DNA from: Metridium senile
Taxonomy: Eukaryota > Cnidaria > Anthozoa > Actiniaria > Metridiidae
Assembly (NCBI GenBank): GCA_949775045.1
Contig: OX459097.1
Coordinates: 21,053,668 to 21,117,667 of the forward strand
Direction of reading: 5' to 3'
Length of the DNA stretch: 64,000 bases
Under the pieces are notes generated by a model. It searched no databases, was not told where the DNA came from, and was given only the letters and a program-made list of their open reading frames with translations. Position 1 is the first letter of the stretch, and every line of letters starts with the position of its first letter. Made by a program: the position numbers and the translations under genes. Shown here piece by piece: positions 56,250-64,000 of the stretch.

Positions 56250-57365
56250 GGAAGAAGATTTGAAAAAGAAATCGAAAAAAGAGTTAGAAGAACTAGAAGA
56301 CGATAGAATAATGAAAAATGCTTGGCGAGTTGCAGAAGAGGTTCGACTGAGAATAGATGGTGAGCCAGCACCAAAAGGGTTTCTTCATGCAAATTGTTTC
56401 AGAAAGGCCAGGTGAAGAATTTTTCTACAACAAGAAATATCTATCTAAATATAACAGCACTTCAAAGTCGAAGCAACACAAAATACCTGAACATGCCTAT
56501 TTTAATAGTGTTGAGTCTTTTTTTTTTTTGAGTGACACTATGAAAAAGGAAAGCTTTATATTTACATTGAATTTCTGAAAGGGGATTGTATAAGAAAAGG
56601 AGAACTGTGTAACACATGCAAAGAAAATGGATGGTTAGGTTAAGAATAGTTGAAGCGTACTCCACGCCCTTACCCAGATGCCACGCAGCTTCCTTCCTAA
56701 CCCATTGGTGACACCCCTGTACGTAATAGAGAACCTGATGATTTCCAACCTCGAGCACAGTTACGCAAACTTTTTGCTGAAGGGAACATCAATTGTGGCG
56801 ACAATGACAAAATTGAAGAATTTGCTAAGAAGTACATTGTCAATTCTGAGCTAGTGAAGAATACCTTGAACACCTCACCAATATTGAAATCAAGAAAAAT
56901 ATCTGCAAAGAGGAGAAGAAACAGACAAATAAAGATGAAGAAACAAAAGGATACAATGACTATAATTGGGAGGAGCTTTACAAATCAGGAACGTTAAAAA
57001 AACTGAAGGTTTTAGAGCTTGATAAATATATCCATCACCATAACTTGACAAAAAGAAAAATGTCCAGATCAGAAAAACTCGACCTTCTGTCAGCTCACAT
57101 CAGCAAAGGTTTGTGTGAAAGGATCTTGACACAAAGTGCTACTGAATCTACATAGGATCCCTATTACAACACTGAGTCAGAAGATGATGTCAGTGGCATC
57201 AGTGAGGACTCGGAAAGCGAAGATGAGTTATTACTAGAATTCGAAAATGAAAGGAGCTCAGTTGAAAATGACAGTGAAGAGGAAGAAGAAATGTCTATAG
57301 TGGAAAAGGTTAACCGTTATGGCAGAAGAGTGGGCAATTGGAGGTTGAGGTATTCTTCAAGTTAA
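56250..57365 (+). pseudogene. Transposon-borne coding remnant, SAP-like helix and acidic tail
   Basis: Plus-strand fragments in order: KKKSKKELEELEDDRIMKN (56260s); QLRKLFAEGNINCGDNDK and KKYIVNSELVKN (56760s); YNWEELYKSGTLKKLKVLEL then DKYIHHHNLTKRKMSRSEKL (56960-57090). After a TAG comes an acidic Ser/Glu-rich stretch to about 57365. The L-x-V-x-E-L-x2-Y-x3-H pattern resembles a SAP-type DNA-binding helix pair. Several frameshifts; not functional here. It is carried between the Harbinger-like ends. Confidence 0.55.
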
Positions 57366-57573
57366 AAAGTATATGAGAAACAGGATGAGGTTGTCCAATA
57401 CTCTGAAAAATGTATATATGCATAGCATGGTATTGTATTATGTAGTCATAATGATAGTTAAACAATGCTTTTGTAAACGACAAAACAGGCACAATGCATT
57501 TCAATACAACAATGCTATGCATAACTTTGTCAGAGTATTGAACAGAACAGAATGGAATGGTAATTCATTCCCT

Positions 57574-57592
57574 GGGGGGGGGGGGGGGGGGG
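57574..57592. repeat. Poly-G tract (19 G)
   Basis: An uninterrupted G run near the right end of the Harbinger-like element. Its length may be an assembly estimate. Confidence 0.95.
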
Positions 57593-57739
57593 CATAATAT
57601 ATACAAGTGATTCATAGGGGAGGGTCATATCTTATTAGGATAAATGTAAAGGGAGGCCAGGAGAAATAGCATGCATGTTTGCTCAAAGGGATTCCTCCGG
57701 CCCACCCCTGGTCCTAAAAAATGAATGCTCCCTAAGCTC

Positions 57740-59110
57740 AATTAAGATACAGATACATGAGAAAAATATCATATATGCCCTTAGTGGGAATTGAATCACA
57801 TGGTTTCGGCTTTCTAGTCCACAAGGTCCGAGGGCATATGATATTTTTCTCATGCAACTGTATTTCACTTATACACCGAAGGCATCTCAATTCATAGTTC
57901 AATTTTAAAGAGTTAACTCTAACCCTAGGGTTTGTATCCTATACATTTCTTATTAATAGCTGGAATTTGAAACCAATTTCACTGAAAAACTCACTTTTCG
58001 TGGTCACTCGACAAACCGAGGTCACATTTGTGTATGCCATACCTAGAGCTTTCAGATGGCACCAGTATTTAGTAAAATGATTGACATATATAGTCAGAAA
58101 CCCCACCCTAGTAAAGTGACGCCATCAATCCTTTGCCTTGTTCAGCGAAACTCCTGTAATTTTATTTGGGAAATCATAGTTATACGTGTATCAACAAATC
58201 AGAACAATTTGAAAAATTTGTTGATTGACAGAAATAGCTTGAGATCACATGATGGGCGTGGTCAGTCGACAAACAAATGTCATATTTGTGTATGCCATAA
58301 CAAGAGCTGCTTTCAGATGATAGTTTTGAGTAGAATGGTATTAACTTGATTACGAATTAACCCTAACCCTAGGGTTTGGTATAGTAGCTCAGATTTGAAA
58401 CCAGTTATAATGTAATCAACATAAAAATAGCAAAGCTACTATGAGCTGCAAGATGTTTCGCTCACTGACAAAGTAGTTAGTAAAGTATTTTGGTTATTGC
58501 AGGCAAACATTACAAATTATTTATAAATAGTTTTTGCCAGGGGCCGGGTGTTTGGTTTAGTTACCAAATAGCTTAAGAAACCAAACCTTAGTTTATGTTG
58601 GACAGTGATTACAATATTATTTGCATTTTTGAATTAGACAATTACAGTTTTCACTTTTTCAAATTATTCAACTGTTGTGAATTATTATTGTAGATATTAT
58701 TATTGTTTTCTTTATTATTGAGAATACATTTATTTAATATGTTATAACATATGTTATATTTTATTCTGTTGTTGTATGACAGAATAACCAACATAGGACC
58801 TTGTCCATATTCCTGTTGGAATTGAACCAACTTCCCAGAAAATGGGAATGCCATTGGAATTTTTTTCTGGACAAGTGAACAAGTCAGTTGAACTGCCAAT
58901 TTGCTTCACTTAATTTTTATATTAAAATGAAATGTTGTCAGTATGTGTATGTGTAAAGATTTTTAAATCATTTAAAATAGAGGCTTTCCAAAAATGTGAA
59001 GTTAAATCTTTACAATACATACAATTATTTTATTGAGAAAATAAGTAATTCTCTATGAAGAACCATACATATAGTTGAGCTAACAGCTCTCATGGAGTAC
59101 TGAATAATCA
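57740..59110 (-). repeat. Large dispersed repeat block D2, inverted partial copy 3
   Basis: Reversed landmarks: TTCAGATG..CACCAG (58046), AACCCTAGGG (57920 and 58365), AATGGGAATGCCATTGGAA (58840) and GAGCTAACAGCTC (59078). 57760-57850 is also a foldback on GAGAAAAATATCATAT. Confidence 0.75.
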
Positions 59111-59600
59111 TCCACGAACCATGTATATATTGCATTCAAAAACTCATTAATAATTCATGAGAAATTGACAAAAGAACTCGTAACCCGTGACGAGTGTTTT
59201 AACTGAAGATATAGATTCACCCTAATTTACATAAACTTTAACCTGAATTTTCTCTAATAAACTTTCATAAATCCTTGATTTTTTTTACAAAAACACAAAA
59301 TATAGGTTGGAGTTTTTGATGTCGTTCAATAAACTCGCAGATCGTGTTTTATCAGGTTTAAAACCACTTGGCTTCGCCTCGTGGTTTTAAATCCTGATAA
59401 AACATTCCTGCTCGATCGTTTATTTATTATGCTGCTAGTGAAAACCAGGCCTTAGTGTTGATTTCATATTTCATTGACCTAACTTAACTATGTCCTGGTC
59501 ATCTATGTGTAAAAATGTGAATGACATCAGCCTATAAAAAGTATTGTGCATGAAGTTTGAATATTAAATATTATTAAAAAACTCATTAATAATTAAGGAC
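59111..59600. other. Region with a short foldback
   Basis: TTTTATCAGG..TTTAAAACCA pairs with TGGTTTTAAATCCTGATAAAA at 59346-59402. The same TTTATCAGGTTTAAAA motif occurs at 20010. No coding signal. Confidence 0.5.
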
Positions 59601-59614
59601 GATTTGAGGGTTGT

Positions 59615-60030
59615 CCAATACTGACATGCGAGCGAGAATCGAACTTTAAATAATAGTGGTTGTTGTCTTTACAGAACGACGCAATAACACTGACATAAGT
59701 CGTATTCTACGTAAGTAAATAGTTTGTGAGTACTCAAATACTGACATCGAAACGCCGCGAGTGAGAATCGAACTTTAAATAATAGTGGTTGTTGTCTTTA
59801 CAGAACGACGCAATAACACTGACATGAGTCGTATTTGTAAGTAAATAGTTTGTGAGTATGTACTCAAATACTGACATCGAAACGCCGCGAGCGAGAATCG
59901 AACTTTAAATAATTAAATGGTTGTTGTCTTTACAGAACGACGCAATAACACATGAGGAGTATTGTAGTTTGAATACTCAAGTAAATAGTTTGTGAGTACT
60001 GACATCGAACGCCGCGTGCGAGAATCGATA
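59615..60030. repeat. ~125-bp minisatellite, 3.3 units
   Basis: Units with GAGAATCGAACTTTAAATAA and TTTACAGAACGACGCAATAA begin near 59618, 59741, 59869 and 59999 (partial). They differ by small indels. Confidence 0.9.
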
Positions 60031-60041
60031 TCGTAATGATA

Positions 60042-60310
60042 TTCACTACTTGACTACCAGTTGAATTCCATTCTTACTAGTAGTTCAACTTGACAACTAG
60101 TTGTGGCTTGCTGGCCCATGCTGCTCAACACAGGGCTCCCACCCCCCAAAATCATAGCACATAACCACAGGAAACCCAAAACAAAATAATGAGATTTTCA
60201 CTACTTGACTACCAGTTGAATTCCATTCTTACTAGTAGTTCAACTTGACAACTAGTTGTGGCTCGCTGGCCCATGCTGCTCAACACAGGGTTCCCACCTC
60301 CCAAAACAGA
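60042..60310. repeat. 155-bp tandem duplication
   Basis: TTCACTACTTGACTACCAGT starts units at 60042 and 60197. They are almost identical through GCTGCTCAACACAGGG. Confidence 0.93.
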
Positions 60311-60828
60311 AACTGAATTTGACCTCCCCTCCCAATGTCAACTTATATCTGTCTATGAATGGCCTTTGTCTCCCCTCCCCACGTAGAAAGTATATGCTGT
60401 TTGGGATCCCTGTGGCTATTCACCAATAAAGTCAACTGGTAAATACGATTTACCACTGGAGTCTAGTTGTAATACTGGACATGTGTGAGATTTGGTTGCT
60501 ATGTGACGTCACACTGTCGTAAATGACTGTACCGGGGCTAGCTTTATTAAAGAAACCTTTGGAGCTACCTCCACCCTCCTGTCATGGTTTTAACATAGTT
60601 TTTACTTTTAAAGAAAATGTTTCTAACCGGCCCATTTTTAATTTTCTATTTTTCGGCCTTAATGGTCACGTGACCAATTTCTGTCATCAAAATCACCACC
60701 AAATCTTCGAAGAACCCAATTGTGAACAGAAAACCAAATTTCAGCTTTGTGCATTAAAGTGTGATGAGAAATCATTTTTTAAAGATTTCCCAAAATCTCA
60801 GGCCTTAACATGCTTGAGTCAGTCTTGT
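60311..60828. other. Upstream region with no recognised gene
   Basis: The plus frame 60523-60858 has no recognisable domain, and its composition gives no support. Confidence 0.35.
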
Positions 60829-61251
60829 TTATACTTCTCTGTCTCTGTTTTTAAATAATTGATTGGCATTGTCAATAATTATTTGAATTATATACCAGAG
60901 ATAAAAAGTGCAAACATACATAATGTACCTATTTTTAGTTTTGAACATTTTGTTTGCACACAGTTTCTTGTATGCATATGTTTCTTTTATGCCATTCTTA
61001 ATTGTTGTGTACTTTTTTGAGTCGTGCTTCTTGATTTCCTCCTCCTTTGGTACTTTCTTTGCCTTTCTTGAGTTGTGCTTCTTGATTTCCTCCTCCTTTG
61101 GTACTTTCTTTGCCTCTCTTGGAATCTGTTGCTTGATTACTTTCTCTTTTGGTGGTCTTTTGAGTGGTGCAATGTTTTTAGTGATGTTGGCTGGGACTTT
61201 CATTAACTTGTTTTTACCTGTGTTGTGGTTCTCTATCACTTCATGCATCAT
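60829..61251 (-). CDS. Unrecognised Lys/Glu-rich open frame with internal repeat
   Basis: 140 codons from ATG 61251. A 17-residue unit built on KKVPKEEEIKKH is repeated in tandem (DNA units of 51 bp near 61020 and 61071), preceded by PKEKVIKQQIPREA. The C-terminal third is hydrophobic and looks like chance read-through. I do not recognise the family. It could be an exon of an unidentified gene, a retroposed fragment or a spurious frame. No splice or expression evidence is visible. Confidence 0.25.
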   Translation of the reverse strand: MMHEVIENHNTGKNKLMKVPANITKNIAPLKRPPKEKVIKQQIPREAKKVPKEEEIKKHNSRKAKKVPKEEEIKKHDSKKYTTIKNGIKETYAYKKLCANKMFKTKNRYIMYVCTFYLWYIIQIIIDNANQLFKNRDREV

Positions 61252-61429
61252 TCATTAAGTCCTAAAGGCATATGACTGATTTTCTAACATTGGTTTGGCG
61301 ACCCAGGTTTTACAATTCTTTGTGAATACTACCTTATATCGGCTTTCTCCAATCCCTTTGCCTCTTCACTTTTGCTTGTTGCCTGTCACAGTTGTTGTTG
61401 TTGTCGGGGGACTCACTTAGAAAATGGAC

Positions 61430-61590
61430 GGACGGACCTTTTAGGGTCGAAAATAAGACCCTCGCGTACCTTTTAGGGTCTCGAACTGGCACCGTACCTT
61501 TTAGGGTCAGATTCCGAATTAAATGTGGTCGTACCATTTAGGGTCGGAAATCGGTATCTGAGTTAATTTATGTGTACCTTTTAGGGTCAT
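61430..61590. repeat. Interspersed 15-bp repeats TACCTTTTAGGGTC
   Basis: Five copies of ACCTTTTAGGGTC, one with ACCATTTAGGGTC, at about 61437, 61468, 61496, 61531 and 61574. They are separated by 15-30 bp of unlike sequence. Possibly the subterminal transposase-binding sites of a DNA transposon ending near 61620. Confidence 0.7.
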
Positions 61591-61797
61591 TTTCAAAACC
61601 GTCCGTCGAGCACCCCTATCAATTTGTAAGGGAGTCCCTCTCCCCCCGGGTGGTAAGCTGTGTTCTCCCCACCATCCCTTTATAAGAAAAGGCCTTTTCC
61701 TTTGGGGAAGTATTTCAAGAGATGAGAATGATAAACAGATTTCCTCTATGGTGGAATTCAATAAGCTTCTCCAAGGCCTTAAGTAAACTAGACGCTC

Positions 61798-61820
61798 TAT
61801 GAGCGTGAAGTCGGGCTAGT
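61798..61820. repeat. Short dispersed repeat, copy 2
   Basis: CTAGACGCTCTATGAGCGTG with GTCGGGCTAGT, as at 11608-11640. Confidence 0.7.
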
Positions 61821-62089
61821 CATAAAATCAACACAGGAGGCTAAACAACTCTAATTTTATGATAGAATCAGGGCTCCCAGGATTATGGGATTTTTTTCAG
61901 CAAATTATGCACTATGTTTTGGCAAATAAAGCGCCAAAAATCGCAAATTATGCGCCGATTATAACGCGAATTTCGCAATATTGCACAGTATTCTTTAGCA
62001 AAAACGTTTCGTGGAAATTACGATTTACGAATGTAAACCAGTAAATCAACAAAGTAAGTAAGGCAACAAAACAACTTATGAAGTTTGAA

Positions 62090-62650
62090 ACTGGTCAAAC
62101 TTCAGAGCCAACAAGTCCCAACAATTTTTTTTGTTTCTCGGTCATCGAAGCGTAGCCCAACAATGTTGCGTTCGTTTGCACAGCACATCCAACTATGTTG
62201 CGCTGGCGCACGCGCACTACACTATGGTGGCCCATCGTTATCATAGGGAAATGTCAGCAAAATCAAACTAATATGGAATTTTTCCATAAAAAAAAATACA
62301 ATGAAAAATTAAAAAATAATTTTAAAGCAAACAAAAAATGATAAGAAATTCAAAAGAAAAATAAAGATCGCTTGAAAAATATATATAAATAAAATCAACA
62401 TTAAAAAACGACTTGAAATTGAACAGTGAGCAAGATAGTCAGCCATTATTCAACATGGCGCCCCAACAAGCAGTGGTTTGTAGAGAGTTGTAGGTATTTG
62501 TGTCCCAGAATCCTTTGGATTATCACCGGAGCGCCCAACATGTTGGGACTTGTTGCGAGAGTTTGCACACACCCGCCAACATCGCGCAAAAACTCACAAC
62601 AATGTTGGCCCAACAAAGTTGCATGTTGTTGCGTGCGTTTGCACGGGCCT
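62090..62650. mobile_element. CAACA-rich MITE at the edge of the large repeat
   Basis: Short palindromes such as CCCAACAATGTTGCG, CCCAACATGTTGGG and GGCCCAACAAAGTTGC recur in both orientations. Its right end (CGTGCGTTTGCACGGGCC) is also at 45-63 in copy A. No coding capacity. The exact left end is uncertain. Confidence 0.6.
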
Positions 62651-64000
62651 TGAGCGCCAAGAATAGTTACCGCTGACCAATCACGGATACAGTTGATCAT
62701 TAATATTTACATGACGTGCAAGTAGTTGAGCAAGAAGGCGACAAAACTTGTAAGTAATTTAGTTCGTTTTTATTAAAGTATTTACACAACAAATGTAGTT
62801 GTTTATATTGTATTTTAGCGAATCGTTAATTCATCGTAATACATCAACGGAGACGCATACGAAGATTGTTTATTATATCAACTACTCGTACAGGCTCTTT
62901 CTCGATATATCAACCATCCAAATATCTATTTTTATTCTACAGATATTGATGAAATACCAGGATTTATTCGGTGTTGAAAACGTCTTCATACATTCTACAC
63001 AGTGAAGATATCATATCTTTCACATGTGAAGATATCAAAATTGCCATGACTACTTTCTTATCAACCAATCATACATAAGGCCTTCGAGCACGGTTTCTTT
63101 TCATCCCTCAGTAGTCAGTAAAAATGGCAGCTTCAACTTCGAACGAGAACTCTGACATGTTTCCTGAGTTTGATATTAATCTTTGAACAGAGAGTACAGA
63201 TAGAAAGTATTTGAGAAAAATAAAAACAATCGGAATAATCTCAAGCTTTGCAGAACACAGTTTGGCTAAACAACATGATTCACTTTGGTTTACCTGGATG
63301 CACAGAGCAAAGGTGATTATGCTTACAAGAAGACAGACATCAAAGGAATGGAATCTCATGAGTTCTGTGAACGGCAAACAAAAACTAGAACTGGAGAAAA
63401 ATCCACGGAATCAACGCCAGGTCAAACCGAGAATGTACGCCAACAAAGTTGCCGTTTTTGTTGATCGTGACCCTGTGCAAGTTTACAAAATATACAAAGA
63501 AAAACGACCACAAACTACGTTATAGCCAGAGGCTTCTAATTGGCTGTAAATGGGTTTGAATCACAAGCTGAGTTATTGGCAAAGGATTCCAAATGGTTTT
63601 AAGCTCAACCATGCAATGGGAGTAAACAAGTTAAACAGTCTTATGAAGGAAATGACACAAACGGCGGGGATCCCGACCAAAACAAACCACGGCGGAAGAA
63701 AATAAATCCTGGCATTTCATTGATATCTATATAATAAACAGATTACATGGGTGGTTGGAGATACAAATGCAATCTTCACGTGTTGGTGATCTCTCACCAG
63801 TGGCGGATCTAGGAATATTCTAGGGGGGTGAATGTGAAGCGTATATTGTGGTGTATATAAGTGGTATTTGTGTATATTGTTCATATGTTGCTCATCAAAT
63901 AAAACCAAGAGAGGATAAATAAGAGAGCGAAACTCCTTCACATCCGAGCTATTTTTAGTAACACCAAAACACCTAACACTTCTCCTGAGCGTAAAAATTG
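62583..64000. repeat. Direct repeat copy B (pair with 1-1430)
   Basis: Same order and orientation as copy A, offset about 62.58 kb, and running into the window edge. It includes the same pseudogene (63124-63705) and the start of the same transposon at 63798, preceded by the same CTCTCAC flank. The duplication therefore happened after that insertion and after the pseudogene decayed. Confidence 0.95.
63124..63705 (+). pseudogene. Crypton-derived (ZMYM/QRICH-like DUF3504) pseudogene, copy B
   Basis: Same remnant as copy A, with the same early stop after FDINL, the same frameshift after RPQTT and the same terminal NHGGRK-stop. It keeps about ten bases lost from copy A, giving MGVNKLNSLMKEM, closer to the family pattern GxNxLxxxMKxM. 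That supports both the homology and a deletion specific to copy A. Confidence 0.6.

Larger units (their letters stand above)
55637..57732 (+). mobile_element. Harbinger-like DNA transposon remnant
   Basis: The ends are GGGAGCATTCAGTTTTTAGG and, inverted, CCTAAAAAATGAATGCTCCC, with TAA on both sides (55634-55636 and 57733-57735), fitting the 3-bp duplication of PIF/Harbinger elements. The sub-terminal GGGCCGGAGGAATCC also matches. Inside are broken coding remnants but no recognisable transposase. Confidence 0.72.

Noticed and set aside
59615..60310. CRISPR-like array
   Set aside because: The units are about 125 and 155 bp with homologous spacers, the context is eukaryotic, and there are no cas genes.
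61430..61590. CRISPR-like short repeats with spacers
   Set aside because: Repeats are 13-15 bp, irregularly spaced and in a metazoan genome; transposon subterminal repeats fit better.

Overview
The window is AT-rich eukaryotic DNA from an invertebrate animal. The density and style of its mobile DNA fit a cnidarian, most likely an anthozoan (coral or sea anemone): L2/CR1-type LINEs ending in (ATT)n, many foldback MITEs, a Penelope-like element and TTAGGG motifs. That placement is inference. There are no operons, and almost every long open frame is a LINE fragment, a simple repeat or chance.

The one host gene I can reconstruct is a complete TRAF (TNF-receptor-associated factor) gene on the minus strand. 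It spans about 44 kb (46587 down to 2244) in seven coding exons: 46442-46587, 40025-40076, 39229-39333, 38838-39002, 6984-7061, 6369-6458 and 2244-2864. All internal junctions are GT-AG and the phases agree. They join into one 418-residue frame: an N-terminal RING of C3HC3D type, five TRAF zinc fingers, a very short linker or coiled coil, and a C-terminal MATH/TRAF-C domain. Such proteins link cell-surface receptors to ubiquitin signalling toward NF-kB and JNK.

The rest of the window is mobile DNA, mostly in the TRAF introns. Intron 6 (2865-6368) holds a young 5'-truncated LINE whose (ATT)n tail touches the final splice acceptor, plus two foldback elements. Intron 5 (6459-6983) holds another foldback. 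Intron 4 (7062-38837, 31.8 kb) holds about nine LINE remnants, a dozen MITEs, a 495-bp tandem satellite, a 55-bp-arm palindrome and a large inverted-repeat cluster beside a (TA)n tract. Intron 1 (40077-46441) holds GAT-rich simple repeats, a TTAA-flanked element with a mariner-like element inside it, a Penelope-like element with a GIY-YIG remnant and an embedded tRNA-derived SINE, and a hAT-like MITE. Upstream of the gene (46588-62582) are diverged copies of blocks seen in intron 4, a Harbinger-like element, minisatellites and more MITEs.

The first 1.4 kb recurs in direct orientation at 62583-64000. This repeat carries a decayed Crypton/ZMYM-like (DUF3504) pseudogene and the left arm of the transposon that abuts the TRAF stop codon. 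Both pseudogene copies share the same inactivating changes. The simplest reading is a duplication of about 62.6 kb, which predicts a second TRAF 3' end just beyond the right edge. An assembly haplotype artefact or dispersal of a larger mobile element is not excluded.
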